From assembly GCA_017408985.1 (NCBI GenBank), contig JAFQTO010000013.1, forward strand, positions 1 through 35,940: DNA of 35,940 nt, written 5' to 3'. Below the pieces are notes generated by a model. That model saw only the letters and a program-made list of their open reading frames with translations. It was not told where the DNA came from and ran no database searches. The translations under genes were made by a program, and so were the position numbers. Numbering within the stretch: position 1 is the first letter of the stretch; every line of letters starts with the position of its first letter. The DNA is from Clostridia bacterium. Its GTDB lineage: Bacteria; Bacillota; Clostridia; Oscillospirales; Butyricicoccaceae. Below are positions 1 to 6,353 of the stretch, in pieces.

Positions 1-150
1 AAACTCTATCCGAAGCAACACCGACTCGAGGGATACGGCTTGCTCGGCCAATCTTCGGACAGGTGGCTTGAGGCGTGGGGTGACCCATTGCCCAGATAGA
101 TGGTCGTTTAAGACAGAACCCGGCTTACAGACCGACCGACACCCTCGCAT
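1..150 (+). ncRNA. rnpB: RNase P RNA, 3' portion (5' end outside the window)
   Basis: This is the catalytic RNA that matures tRNA 5' ends. The segment carries the conserved 3' part of bacterial RNase P RNA: a GGTGGCTTGAGGC block, a CCCATTGCCCAGATAGATGG stretch and the hallmark GACAGAACCCGGCTTAC, ending in the CCGACC strand that normally closes helix P1. A perfect intrinsic terminator follows directly. The 5' half lies outside the window, so the exact 3' boundary is approximate. Confidence 0.88.
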
Positions 151-156
151 TTTCAA

Positions 157-184
157 GCGCCGCAGAAGTCTCTGCGGCGCTTTT
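157..184 (+). terminator. Intrinsic terminator of rnpB
   Basis: A perfect 10 bp stem, GCGCCGCAGA (157-166) with TCTGCGGCGC (171-180), and an AGTC loop are followed by TTTT. It lies a few bases after the RNase P RNA. Confidence 0.85.
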
Positions 185-282
185 GTCTGCTGTAAAATAT
201 TTTCCCATACCCCTTGATTTTGCCGTAGGTTGTGGTAATATCAAGCTGGACTCTATCGTATGGGATAAGGGGGCGTACACCT

Positions 283-1164
283 ATGCCGTTTTTGCTGTTT
301 TCGGCACTCTTTGTGCTGACCTGCACAGAAAAACTGTCCAGCAAAAAACTGCAGACATCGGCGGCTTTTGACCTGCCGCAGATTCTGACTGCCAATGTAA
401 TAAACGCCTTTGTGGGAGTGGTCTACTATCTGGCAATAGGCGTACCCCTCCGCTTTGAGCCAAAAATGGAGCTGTTTGGCGGCATCTACGGCGTGGTCGG
501 TTTTGCGGGACTGATACTTGCTATCATCCAGTACAGATACGTCAGCATACCTCTTGCGGCAATAATTTCCACCTCGGCATCAATAGCGGGTTCAAGTCTG
601 TTCGGCTACGTCATACTCAGCGAGCAGGTGACCGTATACCGCCTGATAGCTGCCGCTGCGGTAATTCTTGCTGTCGCACTGCCTGCCATTGAGGGTATGC
701 GCGGCAAAAACAGGATGAAAAAGTCCGAGCTGCTGTTTTGCGCATTTTATTTTGTGTTCTTGGCGGGGGTGAATATCCTCTGCTCGGTATTTGCCGCCTT
801 CCCCGATATGGACGGCAGAGAGTATTATCTGCACGTCAATATCTATCTGCTGGTCGTGTCTGCCTTTTTTGGGGCATACCTGCTTTTGAGCAAAAAAAGC
901 ACCCTCAAGGGTATTGCCGAAAGCCTCAGTTTTGCACAGTCGGGGCTTTTGGCTGTGCGCAGCGGAATCAATCAGACTATGAATCTGTGCGTTATCGCCC
1001 TGCTGGCAATAGTGCCCGTCACCACATATAATATCGTCAACTGCGCTCTCGCCATGCTGGCATCGGTGGCGGCAGCGGTGATATTCTACCGCGAAAAGCT
1101 TACCCTCAGCCAGGGAATATCTATCCTGCTGCTTATTGCTGCCACGGGATTGAGCACGATGTAA
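283..1164 (+). CDS. DMT/EamA-like membrane transporter
   Basis: Predicted integral membrane protein of about 293 residues, with roughly nine or ten hydrophobic helices arranged in two halves separated by a basic linker (GMRGKNRMKK). Size and layout match drug/metabolite transporter superfamily permeases. The mid-protein segment rich in small residues (about 85-120) and the C-terminal helices ending a few residues before the stop also fit. The start is the ATG at 283, preceded by AAGGGGG at good spacing; an upstream ATG at 232 in frame has no ribosome site. It sits alone between the RNase P terminator and the tRNA promoter. Substrate cannot be inferred, and the family call rests on topology rather than a diagnostic motif. 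Confidence 0.7.
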   Translation: MPFLLFSALFVLTCTEKLSSKKLQTSAAFDLPQILTANVINAFVGVVYYLAIGVPLRFEPKMELFGGIYGVVGFAGLILAIIQYRYVSIPLAAIISTSASIAGSSLFGYVILSEQVTVYRLIAAAAVILAVALPAIEGMRGKNRMKKSELLFCAFYFVFLAGVNILCSVFAAFPDMDGREYYLHVNIYLLVVSAFFGAYLLLSKKSTLKGIAESLSFAQSGLLAVRSGINQTMNLCVIALLAIVPVTTYNIVNCALAMLASVAAAVIFYREKLTLSQGISILLLIAATGLSTM

Positions 1165-1203
1165 GGGCCCAAAAAGTTTTTGCAAAAATCTCAAAAATAG
1201 TAC

Positions 1204-1232
1204 TTGCAAAATTCAAATATATGTTGTATAAT
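1204..1232 (+). promoter_or_regulatory. Sigma-A promoter for the tRNA-Met/tRNA-Ser pair
   Basis: TTGCAA (1204-1209) and TATAAT (1227-1232) are separated by 17 bases, about 30 bases upstream of the first tRNA. Confidence 0.8.
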
Positions 1233-1262
1233 AATCTTCGCTGTTAAATGTTCGGCGCTTTT

Positions 1263-1339
1263 GGGCCTCTAGCTCAGTTGGTTAGAGCATCCGGCTCATA
1301 ACCGGACGGTCCCGGGTTCGAGTCCCTGGAGGCCCACCA
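1263..1339 (+). tRNA. tRNA with CAT anticodon (tRNA-Met, possibly Ile2)
   Basis: A 77 base cloverleaf. Acceptor stem GGGCCTC/GAGGCCC, D-arm AGCTCAGTTGGTTAGAGC, anticodon stem CCGG(C)/(A)CCGG with loop CTCATAA, T-arm with GGTTCGAGTCC, discriminator A and encoded CCA. A CAT anticodon can be elongator Met or lysidine-modified Ile2. It is not initiator-like, because position 1 pairs with 72. Sequence alone does not settle Met versus Ile. Confidence 0.92.
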
Positions 1340-1382
1340 TTTGATATCAGTAACAATTTGATATATACATTAACTTGATCAT

Positions 1383-1474
1383 GGAGAAGTCGCGTAGTTG
1401 GTCGAGCGCGCACGATTGGAAATCGTGTAGGCGTCAAAAGCGTCTCGAGGGTTCGAATCCCTCCTTCTCCGCCA
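1383..1474 (+). tRNA. tRNA-Ser(GGA)
   Basis: A 92 base class II tRNA with acceptor GGAGAAG/CTTCTCC, anticodon loop TTGGAAA (GGA), a long variable arm, T-loop GGTTCGAATCC, discriminator G typical of serine tRNAs, and encoded CCA. It lies 43 bases after the CAT tRNA, probably on the same transcript. Confidence 0.95.
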
Positions 1475-1670
1475 AAAATCGACAAGTTTCGACAGAAGCT
1501 TGTCGATTTTACTTTTTCACTATTAACTCTTCACTTTTCACTCTTCTCTCGAAACTTGTCGATTAGGTAATAAGTAATAGTGAATAGTGAAGAAGTGAAG
1601 GTATCCGCTTCGCGGATGACTATAACATATATGTGAGAGTTCGAATTCATACGAAAAACTGCCGAAAATG
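1475..1670 (+). repeat. tRNA-Ser-associated repeat, copy A
   Basis: About 195 bases that recur, with only scattered differences, after tRNA-Ser(TGA) near the right end of the window (35561-35760). Inside, AATCGACAAGTTTCGA (1477-1492) is matched by its perfect inverted copy TCGAAACTTGTCGATT (1549-1564). TTCACTATTAACTCTTCAC-like tracts are answered by imperfect inverted tracts at about 1572-1600. A small hairpin ATCCGC-TTC-GCGGAT follows at 1602-1616. There is no credible coding frame. It is a structured non-coding repeat; mechanism of spread is unknown. Confidence 0.8.
1477..1515 (+). terminator. Terminator-like hairpin directly after tRNA-Ser(GGA)
   Basis: AATCGACAAG (1477-1486) pairs with CTTGTCGATT (1499-1508), followed by the T-rich TTACTTTTT. 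It begins a few bases after the CCA end and is part of the repeat shared with the other tRNA-Ser gene. Confidence 0.65.
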
Positions 1671-1852
1671 TGTTTTTTGTTTTTGGCGAAAAGAGAAGGA
1701 GGGATTCGAAAGGCGGCTCTTGGCAACAGTCCGGTGGACTGTTGCAACCGCCGTGGCTTTTCCGCAGAAAAGCGTATCCCGACGCCTCCGACAAAAGGAG
1801 ATAATAGCGCAACAGGGACTTTTTGCAGAAAAGCGAATCCAGACTTTACTGA
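1671..1852. other. Non-coding spacer with hairpin and short degenerate repeats
   Basis: No gene is supported here. A perfect 10 bp hairpin, GCAACAGTCC (1723-1732) with GGACTGTTGC (1736-1745), is flanked by a further GGCGG/CCGCC match. The phrase GCAGAAAAGCG(T/A)ATCC occurs twice (about 1763 and 1825). Several short frames are open on both strands, but none has a ribosome site or recognisable protein features. It looks like mosaic intergenic repeat material. Confidence 0.5.
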
Positions 1853-1880
1853 TAAAAAAGCACACCTTGCGGTGTGCTTT
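1853..1880 (-). terminator. Intrinsic terminator of the C39-like peptidase gene
   Basis: AAAGCACACC (1857-1866) pairs with GGTGTGCTTT (1871-1880) around a TTGC loop. Read on the minus strand, the stem is followed by a run of six T, 15 bases after the peptidase stop codon. Confidence 0.8.
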
Positions 1881-1895
1881 CCGATTCTATCCCCC

Positions 1896-2498
1896 TTACT
1901 TTCTCCAGAACAGGTAAAACGGAAGTTTTCTCGTGTGAGTCTCCTCCAGTATGACCTGCAGGGAGGTGCGGCAGAATCCGCGGTCAAGCACTTCTACCTT
2001 GCCCTTTCTGTCGCCTATCTCGTAGTTGCCCTCCTCATACGCTGCGTCAAGTATGGCTATCCTGCCGTCCCGTTCTTCGGATATAGCCACGATATAGTGT
2101 CCCCAGCGGTCGCTGAACACACCGTGATAGCCCTCTCTGTTGCCCGTGCAGGCCACGATAGCCGCGCCGCCCGTGCGCAGGCACCTGAGCAGCTCGTCTG
2201 CGCTGTCGGTATTGACAAAGTCCAAGTTAAACTTTTCGGCAAAAGCAGGGTAATACAGACGTCCGTCTGTGCCGGAGGAGTGATTTGCGCCTGAATCGTA
2301 GGACAGCTGACGGGCATCCTCAACCTCAAAGCTGCCGTCAACACGCAGACGGGACGCCACCATAACGGCGGAACACAGACCGCAGCCTGATTTTGCCACC
2401 GTGTTGGCAAGTCCTATTTTGATCTTTTCGGGATCGGTGCTTTTCACCTGAGTGATATAGGGCATATCGGGGTAATCCAACTGATTGACGTACTTCAT
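1896..2498 (-). CDS. C39-like papain-fold cysteine peptidase domain protein
   Basis: A 200-residue, apparently cytoplasmic protein without signal peptide or membrane segments. The layout fits Peptidase_C39_2-type domains: SGCGLCSAVMVAS with the presumed nucleophile Cys39 at the start of a helix, WGHYIVAIS giving His134, and AILDAA giving Asp151, the expected Cys-His-Asp order. In the family this fold is used by peptidases and transglutaminase-like enzymes. The usual CGPxS motif is here CGLCS, so activity is probable but unproven. The start at 2498 has GGAGG six bases upstream and a good promoter. Transcribed divergently from the YkgJ-like gene. Substrate unknown. Confidence 0.7.
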   Translation of the reverse strand: MKYVNQLDYPDMPYITQVKSTDPEKIKIGLANTVAKSGCGLCSAVMVASRLRVDGSFEVEDARQLSYDSGANHSSGTDGRLYYPAFAEKFNLDFVNTDSADELLRCLRTGGAAIVACTGNREGYHGVFSDRWGHYIVAISEERDGRIAILDAAYEEGNYEIGDRKGKVEVLDRGFCRTSLQVILEETHTRKLPFYLFWRK

Positions 2499-2541
2499 AA
2501 CATACCTCCGTATATAGTCGCCGAAGCTTCCTTTATGCTTA

Positions 2542-2571
2542 CATTTAACGGCATAGTCAGGCTTTTGTCAA
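2542..2571 (-). promoter_or_regulatory. Promoter of the C39-like peptidase gene
   Basis: On the minus strand TTGACA (2571-2566), an 18 base spacer and TAAATG (2547-2542) lie about 45 bases upstream of the start codon. Confidence 0.6.
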
Positions 2572-2585
2572 GCTTTTTTGCGACC

Positions 2586-2614
2586 TTGCTCTTTTTTTGC
2601 TTTTGTGTTAAACT
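2586..2614 (+). promoter_or_regulatory. Possible promoter of the YkgJ-like/serine hydrolase operon
   Basis: TTGCTC (2586-2591), a 17 base T-rich spacer and TAAACT (2609-2614) lie just upstream of the AAAGGGA ribosome site of the next gene. Confidence 0.45.
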
Positions 2615-2636
2615 GTTTTCAAAGGGAGCTGAAAAT

Positions 2637-3113
2637 ATGACCGACTACGCCAAAATGTACGCAAAGATCGGGCGCATAATGGGCACACTTACACCTCTGC
2701 GCGCCGACTGCGGCAGACTTTGCGACCACAGCTGCTGCAAGGGCGACGAGAACACCGGTATGCGGCTGTTCCCCGGTGAAGAAAGCACCCTTCCCGTCCG
2801 TGAGCTTGACAACGGAGTCCGTCTTGTTGTCTGCGGCGGCAGCTGCAATAGGGAGGATAGGCCGCTGGCGTGCAGGATATTCCCGTTTTTTCCCACCGTG
2901 GACTCACGGGGCAGAGTGTATATCGAGGAGGACGCACGAGGCAAGCGCGTCTGCCCTATGATAGGCAACTCGGACAAAATAATCTATGATAAGCGGTTTT
3001 TCAGAGCCCTCAGACGTGTGGGCAAGATCCTTGCAAAAGACCCTGCCTGCCTTGAGTTTATGACAGAGGCGACACAGGAGATAGACACTTACCGCGCCCT
3101 GCTGGGCGAGTGA
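2637..3113 (+). CDS. YkgJ-family cysteine-cluster protein
   Basis: 158 residues, soluble, with eight cysteines placed as in the YkgJ/CxxCxxCC family of presumed zinc or iron-sulfur binding proteins: Cys25, 29, 33 and 34 in CGRLCDHSCC, Cys66 and 70 in CGGSC, Cys79 in RPLACRIFPFFP (the family signature RPxxCRxFP) and Cys106. Biochemical role of the family is not established. The start is the ATG at 2637, with AAAGGGA upstream; a longer frame from 2535 would add a hydrophobic leader but has no ribosome site and overlaps the promoter. It is followed 18 bases later by the serine hydrolase gene, so the two are probably co-transcribed. Confidence 0.8.
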   Translation: MTDYAKMYAKIGRIMGTLTPLRADCGRLCDHSCCKGDENTGMRLFPGEESTLPVRELDNGVRLVVCGGSCNREDRPLACRIFPFFPTVDSRGRVYIEEDARGKRVCPMIGNSDKIIYDKRFFRALRRVGKILAKDPACLEFMTEATQEIDTYRALLGE

Positions 3114-3131
3114 TAATAGGGAGGAATAATT

Positions 3132-4169
3132 ATGTTTGACAGCACAGTATTGAGCCAAAAGCTTGCACAAATTCAAAAAGACCGCAAAATAGCGGGCATG
3201 ACCGTTGCCGTCACCGACAAAGAGCGTGTTATTTATCTTGAGGCATTCGGCGTGGACAGTATGGACAGACCCAACGTGCCCGCAGGGGTTGACTCGGTAT
3301 TCCGCATAGCATCGGTGACCAAGATGTTCACGGGTACGCTGATAATGAAGCTCAGGGAGCTTGGCAAGCTGGACATCAACGCTCCCGTCAAGACATACCT
3401 GCCCTGGCTGAGACTGTCCAAGTCTGCGGCAACGGCACAGCTGACCACCCGACACCTGCTGACCCATACGGGCGGCTTCTGGGGCGACGGTGCGCTGGGC
3501 AGCAAAGAAGGCACCCGTGACGAGAGCGGCATCGAGCAGACCCTGAGGACTCTTTTGCCCTGGTGCAGACTGGATAATCTGCCCGAGGATAACGTGCATA
3601 CCTACTCCAATATCGGGTTTGCGCTGTTAGGTCAGATAGCCGCCGCGGTCAGCGGTATGAGCTACTCTCAGGCGGTTGAGACTTATCTCCTCAAGCCCCT
3701 CGGTATGGACTGCTCCACCTACGATTACTATATCGCATCCACCTACCCCTACAGCCGGCCCCACCTGAGGGGCGAGGACGGCACCCTCAGGGTGCTTCAC
3801 GACCTGCGCCGCGGTTCGCTGTATACGGCGTCGGGCGGGCTTTATTCCAACGCTGAGGATCTGTGCAAAATGGCAAGAATGTTCCTGCGTGACGGTTTGT
3901 CCGATAAGGGTGAACAGATAATCACAAAAGAGTCGCTGGAAGAAATGCAGGGCAAGCACGCACCCAGAACCAACGGCGACTACTACGGCTATGCAAAAGT
4001 CATTCATCCGCTGGGTGACAGATACATATACGGACATGGCGGCAGTAATCTGCCCTATAATACGGGCGTGTACTACGATTACAAGACCGGGCTGGGTGTT
4101 GTGGTGCTGATGAACACCGAGGCGGCAGACCTGCGCGTGGGCATCCCCAAAATGATATTCGAGATGTAA
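3132..4169 (+). CDS. Serine hydrolase of the beta-lactamase/PBP4* (class C) family
   Basis: 345 residues with the penicillin-recognising hydrolase fold. Catalytic tetrad SVTK at 61-64 (nucleophile Ser61, general base Lys64), second motif YSN at 158-160, and HGG at 302-304 replacing the KTG box, as is usual in class C esterase/peptidase relatives. LTHTGGF around 110-116 is also characteristic. No signal peptide is evident, so a cytoplasmic esterase or peptidase role is more likely than wall synthesis or antibiotic hydrolysis. Start ATG 3132 has GGGAGG upstream. Second gene after the YkgJ-like protein; actual substrate unknown. Confidence 0.88.
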   Translation: MFDSTVLSQKLAQIQKDRKIAGMTVAVTDKERVIYLEAFGVDSMDRPNVPAGVDSVFRIASVTKMFTGTLIMKLRELGKLDINAPVKTYLPWLRLSKSAATAQLTTRHLLTHTGGFWGDGALGSKEGTRDESGIEQTLRTLLPWCRLDNLPEDNVHTYSNIGFALLGQIAAAVSGMSYSQAVETYLLKPLGMDCSTYDYYIASTYPYSRPHLRGEDGTLRVLHDLRRGSLYTASGGLYSNAEDLCKMARMFLRDGLSDKGEQIITKESLEEMQGKHAPRTNGDYYGYAKVIHPLGDRYIYGHGGSNLPYNTGVYYDYKTGLGVVVLMNTEAADLRVGIPKMIFEM

Positions 4170-4187
4170 ACATTATGCAAACCAATA

Positions 4188-4217
4188 TTGTACACCGCAC
4201 ATCAATTGTGGTATAAT
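4188..4217 (+). promoter_or_regulatory. Promoter of the zinc-ribbon/TM2 protein gene
   Basis: TTGTAC (4188-4193), an 18 base spacer and a perfect TATAAT (4212-4217) lie 30 bases upstream of the start codon. Confidence 0.75.
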
Positions 4218-4247
4218 TAAGGCATAAACCAACCGGGGAGGTACGTT

Positions 4248-4664
4248 ATGTTTTGCAGAAACTGCGGAGAAGAAGTAGGCTTTGAGCGGGAATGTCCCAA
4301 ATGCGGCAGCTTTGACGGCGAGGGCAGGCGGTTTTGCCCTAACTGCGGCAAAAAAGTCAGCCGCATAGCCGGCAAATGCAAGCATTGCGGCACGCTTCTC
4401 TGTGAGATAAACGAGGACCTTGAGTCGCCGGGCGAGTACCTCAACGGTTATAACAAGTATCTGATAGCGCTTACAGCATTATTCTTTGGCGGGATAGGGT
4501 TGCATTGCTTTATAATCGGTGATCACAAAAGGGCGTGGTTCAGAATACTCTATACGCTTTTGTTTGGAGCGGGGATAGTGATAGCCGTTATAGATGCCGT
4601 ACTGATACTGTGCGGCAGGTACAGAACCGACCCCGAAGGCTTTTTAGAGATGGCTCTCTGGTAA
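4248..4664 (+). CDS. Zinc-ribbon protein with TM2 domain
   Basis: 138 residues. The N-terminal half carries four CxxC knuckles (Cys3/6, 16/19, 30/33, 44/47), forming two or more zinc ribbons of the kind that open with MFCRNCGEE. The C-terminal half is a TM2 domain: two membrane helices (about 71-90 and 100-122) separated by a short charged turn containing GDHKRAWFR. In TM2 proteins the two helices form a hairpin, and the ribbon domain is presumably cytoplasmic. The start has GGGGAGG upstream, with its own promoter and a strong terminator after it, so it is a single-gene unit. Function unknown; such fusions are often taken as membrane-associated sensors or adaptors, which is inference. Confidence 0.82.
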   Translation: MFCRNCGEEVGFERECPKCGSFDGEGRRFCPNCGKKVSRIAGKCKHCGTLLCEINEDLESPGEYLNGYNKYLIALTALFFGGIGLHCFIIGDHKRAWFRILYTLLFGAGIVIAVIDAVLILCGRYRTDPEGFLEMALW

Positions 4665-4677
4665 CAACCTTACACAT

Positions 4678-4717
4678 AAAAAACCACGGTGCAGATCACT
4701 CTGCACCGTGGTTTTTA
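4678..4717. terminator. Bidirectional intrinsic terminator between the TM2 gene and putP
   Basis: AAAACCACGGTGCAGA (4680-4695) pairs perfectly with TCTGCACCGTGGTTTT (4700-4715) around a TCAC loop, with A-runs on one side and T-runs on the other. It can stop the TM2 gene and the convergent symporter gene. Confidence 0.92.
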
Positions 4718-4731
4718 TATGTATTGGATCA

Positions 4732-6192
4732 TTATTCAACTTCGCCTGCGGCGACCTTGTCGAATATCTCGGTGACTTCCTTGGAGGGAGCTTTGGTCAG
4801 CAGGGTAGTGACGACGGCGGCAGCAGCACCCAGAATGCATCCGGGGATGATCTCGTACAGACCGAAGCTGCCCAAAAATGCCAGCCACAGAATATCGACT
4901 GCTGCACCGGTGATGATACCTGCAACAGCGCCTGCAAAGTTAAATCTGCGCCAGAACAGGGACAGCATAATGGTGGGGCCGAATGCGGCGCCGAACACGC
5001 CCCACGCGTTCTCCACCAGACCCATAATAGTACCGGAGTTGGGGTTTGCGGCGATAAGCACGGCGATGACGGCAATAGCCAGAACGACGAATCTGCCTGC
5101 CCAGAGCATTTCTTTTTCGCCTGCTTTGTTCTTGCGGATAACGGGCTTGTATACGTCACTTGCAAAAGCCGATGCGGAAGCCAGCAGCTGGGAGTCGGCG
5201 GTGCTCATTGCGGCGGCAAGTATAGCCGACAGAAGCAGACCGCTGATGATGGCGGGGAATATCTTGCGTACCATTGTGATGAATACCACCGAGCTGTCGG
5301 CGATCTCACCCAGGAACAGATGACCGATAACGCCTGCGGCAACCGAGAAGATGAGGATAAGCACGGTCCAGGTGACACCGATCTTGGCGCTCTTTTTCAG
5401 ATCCTTGTCAGAGCGCAGAGACATAAATCTGATGATGATATGGGGCATACCGAAGTAGCCGAGACCCCAGCCCAGACCGGAGAGGATATCCTTCCAGTTG
5501 GAAAACAGATTCCAGTAGCCTTCGGGCAGGGCGGCAAGAGAGCCTGCGCCTTCGCCGCCGCTGATAAGAGCAAGTGCAAAGATAGGAGCTATAAGCAGCG
5601 CGCCCAGCATCAAGAGACCCTGGAAGAAGTCTGTCCAGCAAACGGCAGAGAAGCCGCCCAGGAAGGTGTAGCTGATGATGATGGCTGCGGCGATGTACAT
5701 ACAAACGGTGGCGTCAAGACCGATAACGGTATTGAACAGAGTACCGCAGGCCTTGATGCTGGATGCGGCGTAGATGGTATAAGCTACCAGGAATATGACC
5801 GCGCTGATTATCTGCAGAGCGCGGTTGGAGGTCATAAAACGGTTGGTCAGATACTGGGGGATGGTGATGGAATCGTTTGCGGCGATGGAATAGCGGCGCA
5901 GACGGGGTGCTTCGATAAGCCAGCTGAGAGCGTAGCCGATGCCCAGACCGATGGCTATCCACGCCTGACCCAGACCGAGGGCGTAGATGGATGCGGGCAG
6001 ACCCATAAGCACCCATGCGCTCATATCGGAGGCGCCTGCGGAAAGAGCCGATACCCAGGGGCCCATGTTTCTGCCGCCGAGGAAGTATTCCTTTTCGCCG
6101 CCGCTCTTGCTGCGGACGAAGAAGTAAATGCCGACACCCAGCATAAAGCAGAGGTACAGCACAAAGATGATAAGTTCGGCATTAAAAGTCAT
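4732..6192 (-). CDS. putP: Sodium/proline symporter
   Basis: 486-residue sodium:solute symporter family protein with about 13 membrane helices, close to the usual PutP length. It imports proline with sodium. Typical PutP features include GVGIYFFVRSK after the first helix, EYFLGGRNMGPWVSALSAGASDMSAW (split here as EYFLGGRNMGPW and SALSAGASDMSAW) covering the helix that carries sodium and proline contacts, PRLRRYS and TIPQYLTNRF. Proline rather than another solute is inferred from this overall match. The ATG at 6192 is preferred, with GGAG nine bases upstream; an in-frame TTG at 6207 abuts its ribosome site. A promoter with a perfect -10 and a short hairpin over the leader precede it. Confidence 0.9.
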   Translation of the reverse strand: MTFNAELIIFVLYLCFMLGVGIYFFVRSKSGGEKEYFLGGRNMGPWVSALSAGASDMSAWVLMGLPASIYALGLGQAWIAIGLGIGYALSWLIEAPRLRRYSIAANDSITIPQYLTNRFMTSNRALQIISAVIFLVAYTIYAASSIKACGTLFNTVIGLDATVCMYIAAAIIISYTFLGGFSAVCWTDFFQGLLMLGALLIAPIFALALISGGEGAGSLAALPEGYWNLFSNWKDILSGLGWGLGYFGMPHIIIRFMSLRSDKDLKKSAKIGVTWTVLILIFSVAAGVIGHLFLGEIADSSVVFITMVRKIFPAIISGLLLSAILAAAMSTADSQLLASASAFASDVYKPVIRKNKAGEKEMLWAGRFVVLAIAVIAVLIAANPNSGTIMGLVENAWGVFGAAFGPTIMLSLFWRRFNFAGAVAGIITGAAVDILWLAFLGSFGLYEIIPGCILGAAAAVVTTLLTKAPSKEVTEIFDKVAAGEVE

Positions 6193-6207
6193 ACCAAAAC
6201 ACTCCAA

Positions 6208-6227
6208 TCCTCCGACTTTTTGTCGGA
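6208..6227 (-). promoter_or_regulatory. Leader hairpin overlapping the putP ribosome-site region
   Basis: TCCGAC (6211-6216) and GTCGGA (6222-6227) form a 6 bp inverted repeat around five T. On the transcript the second arm runs into GGAGG, so folding could mask one of the two candidate Shine-Dalgarno stretches. Regulatory role is inference. Confidence 0.4.
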
Positions 6228-6246
6228 ATTTATGTATAATATATGA

Positions 6247-6275
6247 ATTATAGCATTTTTGTGCATTATTGTAAA
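6247..6275 (-). promoter_or_regulatory. Sigma-A promoter of putP
   Basis: On the minus strand TTTACA (6275-6270), a 17 base spacer and a perfect TATAAT (6252-6247). Confidence 0.85.
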
Positions 6276-6307
6276 GCTTTTTATTATTATATGGTGTTAT
6301 TACAGTT

Positions 6308-6337
6308 AAACGCCCCTTCGCGCTTGAAGGGGCGTTT
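6308..6337 (-). terminator. Terminator of the ruvAB-glmM-glmS operon
   Basis: AAACGCCCCTTC (6308-6319) pairs with GAAGGGGCGTTT (6326-6337) around a 6 base loop, 16 bases after the glmS stop. The T-tract is short (TTT then AACTG). Confidence 0.75.
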
Positions 6338-6353
6338 GTGTATGACGGGCATA

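Noticed and set aside
1475-1853. CRISPR array or insertion sequence
   Set aside because: There are no regularly spaced repeats, no cas genes, no transposase and no clear target-site duplication; only dispersed hairpins and one repeat unit.
1531-1987. Short frames on both strands between tRNA-Ser(GGA) and the C39-like gene
   Set aside because: They read through repeat and hairpin sequence, lack ribosome sites, and one runs into the antisense of the peptidase gene.
3132-4169. Reading the serine hydrolase as an antibiotic-resistance beta-lactamase
   Set aside because: The SxxK and YSN motifs are shared by esterases and peptidases, HGG replaces KTG, and no signal peptide is present.
4708-6246. 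Open frame of about 510 codons on the plus strand opposite putP
   Set aside because: Shadow of a membrane protein gene, rich in Gly, Asp and His with no recognisable fold, and it overlaps a terminator.
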